Counted from the stretch's first letter, positions 44,468 through 53,498 are shown. The stretch is 64,000 nucleotides of DNA from Halobacteriales archaeon YIM A00010 (GCA_025041175.1 JAKCFJ010000002.1:682001-746000); one strand, 5' to 3'. Program-made: numbers and translations. Notes: generated by a model not told the origin, from the letters alone.

Positions 44468-44851
44468 GTGGACCTCTCCGCCACCAAGGACTGCCACTGT
44501 CTCGCCGCTCGCCGCCGCGCCAGGGAGATAACGCGGCGCTACGACGAGAAGCTTCGCCCGCACGGACTCCAGTCGACGCAGTTCTCCGTCCTCGCCGTGC
44601 TCGGTGTCAACGGCCCGACGCCGCTCGGAGAGCTCGCCGACATCCTCGGCCTAGAGCGAACGTCGCTCACGAGGAGTGCCAACCGGCTCGAGGACGAAGG
44701 GTGGGTGACTGACGCAGAATCGGACGACGCCAGGGTGCGTCGGTTAAAGCTGACCGCGGCGGGCCGCGAGAAAGTCGAGAGCGCGTATCCCGCGTGGAAG
44801 GAGGCCCAGGACCAAGTGGACGAGCAGATGGACCAACTGGCTGTGGAGTGA
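44468..44851 (+). CDS. MarR family transcriptional regulator
   Basis: A 128-residue MarR-type winged helix starting at GTG. The fold is visible: CLAARRRAREITRRYDEKLR (first helix), HGLQSTQFSVLAVLG, TPLGELADILGLERTSLTRS (recognition helix) and wing DDARVRRLKLTAAG. An early CHC motif may sense redox or metal. The start is chosen because the upstream open frame runs through a palindromic operator and a TATA-like box. It heads an operon with a DUF899 gene and a VOC gene, so it probably controls an antioxidant or electrophile response. Confidence 0.85.
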   Translation: MDLSATKDCHCLAARRRAREITRRYDEKLRPHGLQSTQFSVLAVLGVNGPTPLGELADILGLERTSLTRSANRLEDEGWVTDAESDDARVRRLKLTAAGREKVESAYPAWKEAQDQVDEQMDQLAVE

Positions 44852-44873
44852 CGCCACGACAGGAGATACAACC

Positions 44874-45644
44874 ATGACACAACCCGAAATCGACCTTCCG
44901 GCGGTCGCATCACGAGACGAATGGCGAGCGGCCCGCATCGAACTCCTCGAAAAGGAAAAGGAGTTTACCCGCAAGCGAGACGAACTCAACGCCGAGCGCC
45001 GCCGACTGCCGATGGTCGAGATCGACGAGGAATACGTCTTCGATGGGCCGGACGGCGAGGTGAGCCTGCTCGACTTGTTCGACGGCCGTCGCCAGCTCAT
45101 CGTCTACCACTTCATGTTCGACCCAGACTGGGAAGAGGGCTGTCCCAGTTGCTCGGCCTGGACCGACGAGATCGCGAGAGGGCACCTCAACCACCTGCAC
45201 TCCCGCGGTACCTCCCTGGCATTGGTCTCACGCGCTCCGTGGGAGACGATCGAGCCGTTCAAGGAGCGGATGGACTGGACCGTCCCCTGGTACTCCTCGT
45301 TCGGCAGCGATTTCAACTACGACTTCCACGTCACCATGGACGAGAGCGTCACACCCATCGAGCACAACTACGAGGACGCGGAGACGCTCGAACGGAAGGG
45401 GATAGACCAGCTAGAGGGCGAACTGCCCGGGATCAGCGTCTTCCTGCGGGACGACGACGTGGTCTACCACACCTACTCGACGTACGCTCGAGGGATGGAA
45501 CAGGTCGGTGGATCGAACTACTTCCTCGACCTGACCGCGCTCGGTCGTCAGGAGGAGTGGGAGGAGCCGACGGGGCGTGTCACCGGCCTCGATGCACAGG
45601 CAGGGAGTGACGGCATTCAGTACCCGGACGAGTACGACGAGTGA
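44874..45644 (+). CDS. DUF899 family thioredoxin-like protein
   Basis: A 256-residue protein of the DUF899 group. The thioredoxin-like part has EEGCPSCSAWTDEIARGHL (a CxxC pair), then LALVSRAPWETIEPFKERM and the strand DFNYDFHVTMDESV. The N terminus is helical with many charges (ELLEKEKEFTRKRDELNAER). A ribosome binding site (GGAGA) lies about 9 nt before ATG 44874. It is in an operon with marR and a VOC gene. DUF899 proteins are often annotated as thioredoxin-family proteins of unknown substrate. A role in thiol or aldehyde detoxification is inference. Confidence 0.8.
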   Translation: MTQPEIDLPAVASRDEWRAARIELLEKEKEFTRKRDELNAERRRLPMVEIDEEYVFDGPDGEVSLLDLFDGRRQLIVYHFMFDPDWEEGCPSCSAWTDEIARGHLNHLHSRGTSLALVSRAPWETIEPFKERMDWTVPWYSSFGSDFNYDFHVTMDESVTPIEHNYEDAETLERKGIDQLEGELPGISVFLRDDDVVYHTYSTYARGMEQVGGSNYFLDLTALGRQEEWEEPTGRVTGLDAQAGSDGIQYPDEYDE

Positions 45645-45648
45645 AAGC

Positions 45649-46059
45649 ATGAGTGAGCACATCCACACACCCGTCGTCATCAGCCTCCCGATCGAGGACC
45701 GCCAGACATCGTTCACCTTCTACCGCGATGGCCTCGACTTCGACCCCATCGGCGAACCAGCGGAAGACGGCATCCCGGAGCCGCTGCAGTTCGCCCTCAA
45801 CGACGGTGTTCGCCTCATGCTCGTCCCAACCGGTGGCTTCGACTGGGTCATCGGCGATCACGAGGTTTCGGGGTACGGGCAGAGCGAATGTATCCTCGAC
45901 CTGAGTACAGAAACTGATGCGGCTGTCGATGAGGTAGTCGAACGTGCGCACCAAGCTGACGCGGAGATCGTCACCGAGCCCGGACAGCAACCCTGGGGCT
46001 ACGCGGGTGCGTTTGCTGATCCCGACGGTCATATCTGGCAGGTTGTGGTGGAATCGTAG
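45649..46059 (+). CDS. VOC family protein (glyoxalase-like)
   Basis: A 136-residue protein with two beta-alpha-beta-beta-beta halves of the VOC fold: ISLPIEDRQTSFTFYRDGLD in the first, and AFADPDGHIWQVVVES at the end of the second. The DPDG-x-W signature is typical of the glyoxalase/bleomycin-resistance superfamily. It follows the DUF899 gene by 4 bp in the marR operon. A substrate cannot be assigned. ATG at 45649 gives the conserved start. Confidence 0.85.
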   Translation: MSEHIHTPVVISLPIEDRQTSFTFYRDGLDFDPIGEPAEDGIPEPLQFALNDGVRLMLVPTGGFDWVIGDHEVSGYGQSECILDLSTETDAAVDEVVERAHQADAEIVTEPGQQPWGYAGAFADPDGHIWQVVVES

Positions 46060-46084
46060 CCGCTATCCATTTGACTACGTACTG

Positions 46085-46187
46085 AGGTCGGCTAGGTAGT
46101 TTTGTCATGCATCGCCAGCTGGGAAATATAAACTACCGATATAGATTTCAAGCTCTACCGTGCATGAGCAAACTACCTGCCTGACTT
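46085..46187. mobile_element. Palindromic MITE-like repeat, copy D
   Basis: A 103-bp copy with left end AGGTCGGCTAGGTAGTTTTG and right end, on the other strand, AAGTCAGGCAGGTAGTTTGC followed by TCATGCACG. The middle also folds back on itself. It lies 25 bp after the stop of the VOC gene and disrupts no gene. Confidence 0.7.
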
Positions 46188-46232
46188 TAGCGCTTATCGT
46201 CACCACTGAGTAGCCTTCCGGAAGTATACGCC

Positions 46233-46448
46233 TCAATTGAGTCCGGTTACAGTAAGAATTTCTGTAAACGACTCAGCTACAGTCGAGAACCACCTATCGT
46301 CACACTCCTGGCAGTCGTATATCAGACGCTGAGGTGCGTTCACCCGAAACGTGAGAGACCAGCTGTTGATCTCACACATCGATAATGGCCACTGGTGTTC
46401 ACAATACGGAGTGGGGTTCTCGATTCGTACAACCTCGTGGAGTAACAT
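46233..46448 (-). CDS. Small Cys-rich protein, possibly zinc-binding
   Basis: A 71-residue protein with two cysteine pairs spaced like a zinc ribbon (YCEHQWPLSMCEIN and DCQECDDRWFSTVAE). Small proteins of this kind are common in haloarchaea. The composition and Cys spacing make it plausible, but no family is recognised. It lies between repeat copy D and the HTH-10 gene. Confidence 0.4.
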   Translation of the reverse strand: MLLHEVVRIENPTPYCEHQWPLSMCEINSWSLTFRVNAPQRLIYDCQECDDRWFSTVAESFTEILTVTGLN

Positions 46449-46499
46449 TACCGAGTGGATTTGCGAGCTTTGACAGCGGTCGCCGAGGTCGAAACATGG

Positions 46500-47153
46500 T
46501 TATCCAGCGAGGAAAGCGAACGCGCAGGCTTCGATCTTTCGCATGTGCTCACTGACTGTGCTCGCATCGATCCCGGCGCGCTCGGCAATCTCCCCGTGAG
46601 TAGCACGTCGCGGGTTCTCGTAGTAGCCGAGTTCCATCGCGATATCCAAGATCTCCTGTTGGCGCTCGGTCAACGCTGCCCGGAAATCGTTCCTGTCTGG
46701 GGAGTACACACCGATCCGGTCGACCGTGGCGTCTACCTCCTCGGGGATCGCTGCGAGCGCTTGCTGTAACATCTTGTTGGTCTCACCGACCATGGTCGCA
46801 CGGGCTGTGTCCTCGCGAATGAATTCGAACGACTCGAAGAACACCTCGTGTCTGCGAAGGAGGAGGATGATCTCACGGATCGGGTCAGGCGGCCAACTGT
46901 GTATGTATGCGAGTACGGCACCGTCTCCCTCGCTCGAAACACTGTAGTCGATCATCGCCGAGTTTTGATCCATCAGTCGGCGAAGGCGCTCGGGATCGTC
47001 ATGAAACCGAGCTACTGCGACCATTGTTCCGTCATCCAGCAAGTTGAAGTGAAGGATCGATCTTCGAGTGAGGGCGGATTCAGGGGCGGACAGTTCGTGG
47101 AGAGTCGGGTGAAATCCGCCTGTTCGAGTGAGAGTAACGGTTACGGATCTCAT
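46500..47153 (-). CDS. HTH-10 (Bat-type) transcriptional regulator
   Basis: A 217-residue protein with the haloarchaeal Bat-like plan: a sensor-like beta region (1-150) and a C-terminal HTH-10 domain, with LTERQQEILDIAMELGYYEN, RRATHGEIAERAGIDASTVS and EHMRKIEACAF. These regulators act on nearby or distant genes in response to cell state. The divergent oxidoreductase gene at 47276 is a likely target, because the two share a 122-bp promoter region. ATG at 47153 fits. Confidence 0.85.
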   Translation of the reverse strand: MRSVTVTLTRTGGFHPTLHELSAPESALTRRSILHFNLLDDGTMVAVARFHDDPERLRRLMDQNSAMIDYSVSSEGDGAVLAYIHSWPPDPIREIILLLRRHEVFFESFEFIREDTARATMVGETNKMLQQALAAIPEEVDATVDRIGVYSPDRNDFRAALTERQQEILDIAMELGYYENPRRATHGEIAERAGIDASTVSEHMRKIEACAFAFLAG

Positions 47154-47275
47154 GAGTCATCGTGCGTTGGCTCCCGATTCATCAGGAGCAAGGTAGCCCT
47201 GCGTACGATGTGGTGGCTTAAATAACCCCATCGTTGGGGCGATTTCCTCACCTCGACCAGACGCGTAGGTCCGGT

Positions 47276-48298
47276 ATGAAATCACAGATGAATGCAGTCC
47301 GGGTTCACGAGTTAGGTAGTCCAGCGACGCTTCGGTACGAGGAGACAGCGACACCCCAGCCAGCCGACGATGAGGTACGTGTCCGGATTCACGCGGCCGG
47401 CGTCAACCCCGCCGAGTGTGGGTTCCGCGAAGGCATCTCCATCGACGTACCGTTGATTCCCGAATTCATTACCCAGTATTCGAAGTATCTCCTCGCTCGT
47501 TTCGGCCCACTTAGTCTCGACTTTCCATGGATTCCCGGATGGGATGTCGCCGGCATCATCGATGAGGTCGGGACCGACGTGAGCGAGTTCGTCCCCGGGG
47601 ACGAGGTCTACGGGATGACGCCGTTCCCTGGTGATGGCGGCGCGTATGCGGAAGCGGTCACGGTTCCCCCTGCGCAACTCAGACCCAAACCAGTATCACT
47701 CTCGTTCGAGGAGGCTGCTGGCGTCCCGATGGCGGGAGGGACCGCGTGGCGGTCGCTACAAATGACGGGTCTGGAGTCGGATCAACGCGTACTGGTTCAT
47801 GCTGCGGCGGGGGGTGTGGGTCACTTCGCAGTCCAGTTCGCAAAGCAGCGGGGTGCCCACGTCATCGGAACCGCCTCGGGATCGAACGAGGCGTACCTCC
47901 GCGATCTGGGTGTCGACGAATTCGTCAACTATCGTGAGGAGCGCTTCGAGGAGGTCATCGAGCCGGTCGATGTGGTGATCGATCTGATCGGTGGCGACAC
48001 CTTCGACCGCTCGCTCGACGTCCTAAAGCGGGGAGGCGTCATCGACAATTTCCCGCTTGACGCTTCTCGGAAACAGAAGCGAGCAGCGGAGAAGCGCAAC
48101 ATCCGCGTCATACAGGCGGATTCCGGCGACCCAGCGTGGTTGGAAGACATCACTGAACTCATCGATGACGGTACTGTCACACCGACGCTCGACACGGTGT
48201 TCCCGCTTGCCGACGCACGGGCGGCACAGGAACTGAGTGAGGACGGTCACGCCCGGGGAAAAATCATCCTCAAGATGCGCGAAGGAGTGGGGAATTGA
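47276..48298 (+). CDS. Zinc-independent quinone oxidoreductase-like MDR protein
   Basis: A 340-residue medium-chain dehydrogenase of the quinone oxidoreductase (zeta-crystallin) group. It has a GroES-like N-terminal part (VRIHAAGVNPAECGFR, PWIPGWDVAGIIDEVGTDV, GDEVYGM) and a Rossmann domain with the NADPH-binding motif AAAGGVGHFAVQFAKQRGAH. Catalytic zinc ligands are absent. It reduces quinones or enones with NADPH, as in detoxification. It is divergent from an HTH-10 gene and directly followed by an NAD(P)-binding gene, so both likely serve one stress response. ATG 47276 is chosen over an upstream start because MKSQMNAVRVHELG is conserved in type. Confidence 0.85.
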   Translation: MKSQMNAVRVHELGSPATLRYEETATPQPADDEVRVRIHAAGVNPAECGFREGISIDVPLIPEFITQYSKYLLARFGPLSLDFPWIPGWDVAGIIDEVGTDVSEFVPGDEVYGMTPFPGDGGAYAEAVTVPPAQLRPKPVSLSFEEAAGVPMAGGTAWRSLQMTGLESDQRVLVHAAAGGVGHFAVQFAKQRGAHVIGTASGSNEAYLRDLGVDEFVNYREERFEEVIEPVDVVIDLIGGDTFDRSLDVLKRGGVIDNFPLDASRKQKRAAEKRNIRVIQADSGDPAWLEDITELIDDGTVTPTLDTVFPLADARAAQELSEDGHARGKIILKMREGVGN

Positions 48299-48299
48299 A

Positions 48300-48937
48300 A
48301 TGGAAGTAGTCGTGTTCGGGGCGACAGGGAGAGTTGGCCGTCACGTCGTCGATAACGCTCTGTTAGCGGAACACGAAATACGAGCGTTCGTTCGCAGTCC
48401 GGAAAAAGTGGAGCAGGTCCACCTCGACAACAGTCATTTATCTGTCATACAGGGTGATGTACTCGATACGGAAGCCGTCGAACGTGCCGTTCAGGGAGCG
48501 GATGCCGTACTCAGTGCGCTTGGTTCCGCGGAAGGCTCTCCTGACGACGTAGCATTTCGCGGTGGAGAGAACATCCTCGCTGCGATGCGGGCTCACGACG
48601 TTCCACGGCTCGTGATGCTCGGCGGCAGAGTTCTCTCTCATCCCACGACCCGTTCTCAGTTTCAGGATGGGTTCTCTCATCTGCGGCGGAACTCGTCGCG
48701 AGTGACCTCATTCACGGCGGAGAGCGATTCATGAGAACACTGATCGAGAGTGATCTCGAATGGATTATGATCAGACCACCATTTCTACGGAGTGGCCCCC
48801 GCACCCGTGACTATCGAACAGGATACTTCCGTCTCAGCGCCCTGTCAAATGTCTCGCGAGCCAACGTAGCGGCGTTCATGGTTCAAGCAGCAGAAACGGA
48901 CAGATGGGTTGGTGAAGCACCAATGATTGCCAACTGA
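48300..48937 (+). pseudogene. NmrA-like NAD(P)-binding protein, frameshifted
   Basis: Two frames make one protein of about 212 residues. The first starts MEVVVFGATGRVGRHVVDNA with the GxxGxxG nucleotide-binding motif and runs through DAVLSALGSAEG. Near 48640 the frame shifts and continues SVSGWVLSSAAELVASDLIH, then RFMRTLIESDLEWIMIRPPF to the end. One lost C in a run after CTCTCAT would restore it. It belongs to the NmrA/SDR-like group and follows the quinone oxidoreductase with a 1-bp gap. It may be intact in the organism if the frameshift is an error. Confidence 0.65.
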
Positions 48938-49273
48938 GCGAAATACCGTAACTCACCGCGATACAATCACTGAGTCGGCCTTCTCCAGAGATTGTAGTCA
49001 AGGGATCCAGATATATTAAACAATTAATGTTTGTAACGTCCGCATGCACCGCCTGACTCGCGAGAGCCCACGATGATTCGATGGCACAAATTGGACTAAT
49101 AGAGCGTCTAGGAAGTCCGTCATTGGTCTTTAGTTAAGCGACGAATTGCATGACTGCGGCTGTGCTTTGAGCAGTCATCGTAGCGTTGGAGATCACCTGG
49201 GCCAACTTGCGGACCGCCAGCATGCTGGAGCGTAACAGAAAGCAGTTATCATCACAGACGACAGTATGTTAGC
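48938..49273. other. Intergenic, possible transposase debris
   Basis: 336 bases without a supported gene. A minus-strand frame of about 29 codons (MLAVRKLAQVISNATMTAQS at its start) might be a remnant. An A+T-rich stretch lies at 49010-49035. Nothing else stands out. Confidence 0.35.
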
Positions 49274-49639
49274 ATGAATCCGCGGTACTTGCTTCGGATC
49301 GAAGGAATCACTGTTTTCGCAGCGGCGACTACCACGTACTATCTCCTCGATGGACCACTCTGGTTCTACTTGCTCTTGTTCTTCGCTCCCGATCTCGGCA
49401 TGGTCGGGTACGTCTCAAATCCACGCGTCGGCAGCTGGACATACAACGTCGTACACACCTACGTGCTCCCGCTCACGTTATTGGGTATCGGTCTATGGCA
49501 AACGCTGTCACTGGTGACGCTCGTCGGGGCGATTTGGATAGCGCACATCGGTTTCGACCGCACGCTCGGCTACGGTCTGAAATACCAGTCCGCATTCGGC
49601 GACACCCATCTCAGCCACGAGGCATTGGACTTTAGCTAA
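49274..49639 (+). CDS. DUF4260 family membrane protein
   Basis: A 121-residue membrane protein with about four helices. It has the DUF4260 pattern: LRIEGITVFAAATTTYYLLD, then FAPDLGMVGYVSNPRVGSW, WTYNVVHTYVLPLTLLGIGL and a C-terminal IGFDRTLGYGLKYQ. It is a small integral membrane protein of unknown function. TATA-like sequence is not obvious close to the ATG. It overlaps by four bases a minus-strand gene fragment at its 3-prime end. Confidence 0.8.
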   Translation: MNPRYLLRIEGITVFAAATTTYYLLDGPLWFYLLLFFAPDLGMVGYVSNPRVGSWTYNVVHTYVLPLTLLGIGLWQTLSLVTLVGAIWIAHIGFDRTLGYGLKYQSAFGDTHLSHEALDFS

Positions 49640-49818
49640 GCCTCTATTGTCTGTTGAGTGGCGATAGCCAGCCGCTCGTGGAGAATCAAGCGTTCCTGAT
49701 GAATCTTCTGTGCTTCGTGGCACAGAAACTTCAGTAAGTCAGGGGGCGAGTAGCCCAGATACGCTCTGAGCCGGTCGAGAACACACAGCCGATCCAAACG
49801 ATCGACGATAGCAATCGG
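49636..49818 (-). pseudogene. Unassigned short open frame
   Basis: About 60 codons on the minus strand read as a helical segment (VLDRLRAYLGYSPPDLLKFL then CHEAQKIHQERLILHERLAI) ending at a stop. There is no ATG or GTG in a good place and a stop closes the 5-prime side, so it is probably the tail of a lost gene. The family is not recognised. Confidence 0.3.
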
Positions 49819-49892
49819 TCAGCTGACTGCTTCTGTGTCGACTGCCCCATCCACAAGGGATATGCAACGATATATTCTAGTCTCAGAGAGGA

Positions 49893-50192
49893 ATGCACGA
49901 TTTGACTGGTTTTCAACGCGATCTGTTGTATGTGATCGCGGGCAATGACGAGCCACACGGGCTGGCGATCAGAGACGTCCTCGACGACTACTACGAAACG
50001 GAGATCTCCGCCGGTCGGCTGTATCCGAACCTCGACGCGCTGGTCGAGAAAGGACTGGTCGAGAAGGGCACACAGGACCGCCGGACGAACTACTACACGC
50101 TCACGCGGCGTGGCCAGCGCGAGATCGACGCCCGCACCGAGTGGGAAGCCCAGTACATCGATCGGGACGAAATCCCCGCGGCGGAAGCGTAG
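49893..50192 (+). CDS. PadR family transcriptional regulator
   Basis: A 99-residue PadR protein (start MHDLTGFQRDLLYVIAGNDE; core GRLYPNLDALVEKGLVEKG). It is nearly the same as the protein at 685-960 and carries an extra C-terminal tail (DRDEIPAAEA). The upstream A+T-rich region (49862-49884) and the start context are alike in both copies, so they are duplicates with promoters. No obvious partner gene lies downstream. Confidence 0.9.
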   Translation: MHDLTGFQRDLLYVIAGNDEPHGLAIRDVLDDYYETEISAGRLYPNLDALVEKGLVEKGTQDRRTNYYTLTRRGQREIDARTEWEAQYIDRDEIPAAEA

Positions 50193-51421
50193 TGGTCTCT
50201 TCGCCGTCCGACGGTTTTACAGATCGATAACGGAGTGAGGGATGGCCACCGCGTCTTACCAAGGGTAAGTGGTCGGTGGTCAGTTGGGATGTTGACATAT
50301 GATTGTTGTATCCATCCTCGTCCACTATCTGGTTTTCACTCGGAACGCGGAGCGTTGGCTGGCGCTCCCACTCGCTAGAAGTCAAGTGTGACGATCCCCA
50401 CATCATCCGACGGTTTCATCCATGGGTGAGATTCACACTCTGGATCGCCCGCCTCGAACGCCCGACAAGAATATCGATAAGTCGCTCAGAACGTGAAAGA
50501 AGCTGATATGGAGCTGGAACGTGATGAGATCTATACGATTGTCTGGACGGAGTTGGGTGGTGTTCAAACTCGCCGGAATATCACGGATGCTCGCTCCCGC
50601 ATACTCCTGGAAGGAGAACCCGAACGTGCCGAGTTCCCGGTGAGTGCGACAGACAGGCAGGACGAGCCTGCACCCAGTTGGATCTCGGTGCTGGGCCACG
50701 ATCGCCCGGACAGCCAGCCGGCACCGACGGTGGGTCCTACTGGGTGCCACCCCACGTTTCCGATGAAACCCGCATGCCGACACGGGTACCCACCGCAACA
50801 CAGTGGTGAGGTGCCGGAACATGCACTCCCGTAGCTGCCTCGGGAGCAACACACACCGAGTTTCACGAGACGACCGACAGCCAGCTGGGGAACCCTCTGT
50901 TGCACAGAGGGGTGTTCTATATGCACTGGTGAGGGTGCAGTCCGACAACTACGAGGCCGACCGATCGATAATAAGGGACCGTGGCATTATCTGCGACCGA
51001 AACCTCTGGCTGGCCCACACGATAACCAGAGTACCACCGGGCTCCTGTCTGGTACTCCGAGTCGCCACCGAACGTACACCACTAACGGCACCGGTAGCCA
51101 GGAGCCACCGTTACCGGCCGCACCGTCGACGAGCCAGGCCACCCACAGGCAGCACCAGTTACCCAGATACCAACCGCCGACTGCCCGACAGTACACTGAT
51201 CGTATGGGACAGCGACGGCCCCTTACGGCGGTCAACGGCCCCCTTTCAGCCGACCGCAGACACGTGGCCGAGCTCGGCGATCAGCGTGTCCACTGCCCCG
51301 ATCGGTGCGCCGTCAGCAAGCCTGGTCACTCACCAACTCGTCTCAATACACCACTCACACGTCACCAGTGTCAGCAGAAGGTTTCATTCGGTATGTTCTT
51401 GATTCTGGGCGCTTGATCCGA
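50193..51421. other. 1.2 kb without a supported gene
   Basis: No gene that I can support. A plus-strand frame at 50509-50834 (start MELERDEIYTIVWTELGGVQ) has an acidic beginning but turns into proline- and histidine-rich sequence, so at most its first 40 codons were once coding. From about 50950 to 51350 the plus strand is unusually rich in ACC and CCA steps. The section has no recognisable domain on either strand. It probably holds old debris. Confidence 0.4.
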
Positions 51422-52211
51422 TTACCAGCCGATCTCCCAGCCACCAGTCGGACGGAGGTTCTGCCCAGTCAGCCACCGTCCGGCGTCACTGACGAGGAAT
51501 GCGACCACATCCGCGATGTCAGTCGCCTGCCCCGGCGACCGAGCGGCGTCTGGTCGACCATCCGCTCGACCGTTTCATCGGACATGATGAGTCCGTCGGT
51601 GTCTGTGACACCGGGCGAGACCGTATTGACTCGAACGTCACGTTCACCGAGTTCCTCCGCGAGCGCCGTTACCAGTTGCTCGCCAGCCGCCTTGCTGCCA
51701 GCATAGGGACCAATGCCCGCATCGCCCCGCACCGTTCCCACCGTCGAGAGATCGACGATCCGCCCGCCGTCAGTGATGCGGTTCGCTGCCTCCCGGAGGA
51801 CGAAGAACGTTCCCTTTGCGTTCACATCGAATACCCGATCGAACTCCGCGTCAGTGAACTCTGCAATTGGTCCGCAGACGGACGTGCCAGCCGCGTTGAC
51901 GACAATATCCACGGGCCCAAACGCAGCTTCGGCCTCGTCAAAGAGTTGCTCGACGTCGCCTGGCTCGCTGATATCTCCTTGTACGGCAGCGCATCGCCAC
52001 CAGTAACGTCGATCGCGTCAACGACATCGCTCGCTGCGGCGTCGTTGGTCACGTAGTTGATGACAACTGACGCTCCCTCGGTCGCAAGACGTTCGGCGAT
52101 CGCCCGGCCGATACCGCGTGACGACCCAGTCACGATTACAACGTCTTTCTCGAGTGTATTCGTCACCTGTACGTCGTCCGTTGGAGCCTCTTCGTCAATA
52201 CATGCGTTCAT
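51422..52211 (-). pseudogene. SDR oxidoreductase, two frameshifts
   Basis: Three frames join into one short-chain dehydrogenase of about 263 residues. The start is MNACIDEEAPTDDVQVTNTL, then VVIVTGSSRGIGRAIAERLA (the TGxxxGIG motif). After a lost G near 51990 it continues QGDISEPGDVEQLFDEAEAA, VDIVVNAAGTS, IVDLSTVGTV and the catalytic YAGSKAA. After a lost C near 51535 it ends ATDIADVVAFLVSDAGRWLT then GWEIGW. It is encoded 40 bp after arsM on the same strand. The two single-base losses may be sequencing errors. The substrate is unknown. Confidence 0.72.
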
Positions 52212-52251
52212 ACGCGTTTTCTCCATTGATCGTGTCCCGAGTCCGAGATCG

Positions 52252-53112
52252 TTACTCGGGCTTTCGTCCTTCGATCGTCGCCGAGACGATGTACTCTTCG
52301 AGGTCATGATCCGCCGACCACTCTCGGATGAACTCGTGGCTGTCGTCCTTCGGATCGACCGTCACTTCCTCGAATCCAGCCTCGCCAAGCAATGATTCGA
52401 GATCGCTGATCGATGCCGCCCCAGCGACACAGCCCGAGACGCTTTCTGGATCCGCACGAAGCTCCTCGGGGATCTCTGCGGTCATGACGACATCGGAAAT
52501 CGCAAGCCGCCCACCAGGACGGAGCACGCGATACGCCTCAGTGAAGACCTGCGATTTGTCCGGCGAGAGATTGATGACGCAGTTGGAGATAATCACGTCA
52601 ATCGTTTCGTCGGCGATGGGAAGATGCTCGATTTCTCCGAGTCGGAACTCGACGTTTGCTGCGTCGTTTTTCTCGATATTCTCCCGCGCCCGTTCAACCA
52701 TCTCCGGCGTCATATCGACGCCGATCACGTGACCCTCTGGACCAATCTCCTGCGCCGCGAGAAAACAGTCAAATCCACCGCCAGACCCGAGATCAAGCAC
52801 GGTATGACCGTGTTCGAGACTCGCAATAGCGGTTGGATTCCCGCAGCCCAGTCCCATATCCGCTCCCTCAGTAACGGCGTCAATGTCATCTGTGGTGTAG
52901 CCGAGTTGCTCGGAGTCCGATGCGATCGCATCACTATCGTCACAGCAGCTACTGGATGTCGTCGCGCTAGACTGTGGTTCACAACAGCCGCTTTCGCTTT
53001 CCGCTTGTGCGATCGCCGAATACCGATTCCGGACCGCATCGCGCTGTTCGCGTTCGGAGAGCCCTGTTCTCGACGAGGACTGATCCTGGGACGAGGGGGT
53101 ATTGTCGCTCAT
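52252..53112 (-). CDS. arsM: Arsenite methyltransferase ArsM
   Basis: A 286-residue SAM-dependent methyltransferase. The SAM motif is VLDLGSGGGFDCFLAAQEIG. ArsM cysteines are visible in SNCVINLSPDKSQVF and SGCVAGAASIS, with further CC pairs in the N-terminal region (SGCCEPQS, SSCCDD). ArsM methylates As(III) to volatile or less retained forms. Its start overlaps the stop of the arsR gene (ATGA at 53112), so the two are one unit. The last 25 residues (DLEEYIVSATIEGRKPE) are typical of the haloarchaeal enzyme. Confidence 0.9.
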   Translation of the reverse strand: MSDNTPSSQDQSSSRTGLSEREQRDAVRNRYSAIAQAESESGCCEPQSSATTSSSCCDDSDAIASDSEQLGYTTDDIDAVTEGADMGLGCGNPTAIASLEHGHTVLDLGSGGGFDCFLAAQEIGPEGHVIGVDMTPEMVERARENIEKNDAANVEFRLGEIEHLPIADETIDVIISNCVINLSPDKSQVFTEAYRVLRPGGRLAISDVVMTAEIPEELRADPESVSGCVAGAASISDLESLLGEAGFEEVTVDPKDDSHEFIREWSADHDLEEYIVSATIEGRKPE

Positions 53113-53477
53113 TATCGGTCACGCTCCTGGTGTGCATCGATTCGGTCAATCAATTCCTCAGCGATCGGAGTCGCTTGGTAGTATCGCCAGCGCCCCTGCT
53201 TGCGGCGCTCGACCAACCCAACCGCAAAGAGTCGGGAGAGGGCATGGCTGATCGCGCTCTGACTAACTTCCAGTGGTGGGGCGAGATCACAGGCACAAAC
53301 TTCGCCATCAGCCGCGACGAGGAGCCGGACGGCCCCGTATCGCGTCGTGTTCGCAAGCGCTGCAAAGATCTCAACCTCGTCGTCAAGTTCTTCGATCGAA
53401 ATCTCTGGAACGGTCGGACAGCACGCTTGCGATTGGATCTGCGAAGACGATGGGTGGGGGTCGCTCTGGCCTTCCAT
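53112..53477 (-). CDS. arsR: ArsR family arsenic repressor
   Basis: A 121-residue ArsR-type regulator. The metal site is suggested by EVCACDLAPPLEVSQS (CxC in the DNA-recognition region, as in ArsR) and a CCPT near the N terminus. The HTH is SQSAISHALSRLFAVGLVER and the wing KQGRWRYYQATP. It is in one operon with arsM and the SDR gene, and divergent from a second ArsR gene. It should release DNA on binding As(III). A direct repeat, CCATATGAA, lies over its start. Confidence 0.88.
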   Translation of the reverse strand: MEGQSDPHPSSSQIQSQACCPTVPEISIEELDDEVEIFAALANTTRYGAVRLLVAADGEVCACDLAPPLEVSQSAISHALSRLFAVGLVERRKQGRWRYYQATPIAEELIDRIDAHQERDR

Positions 53478-53498
53478 ATGAACATTCTACCATATGAA
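53474..53498. promoter_or_regulatory. 9-bp direct repeat at arsR start
   Basis: CCATATGAA occurs at 53474-53482 and 53490-53498, with a 16-bp period. The first copy contains the arsR start codon on the minus strand. A second feature of the same gap is the palindrome TCAATTATTGA at 53549-53559. These are candidate binding sites for one or both ArsR proteins in the 191-bp divergent promoter. Confidence 0.35.

Noticed and set aside
16801-46187. CRISPR-like interpretation of the dispersed palindromes
   Set aside because: The copies are far apart, longer than CRISPR repeats, with no spacers and no cas genes.
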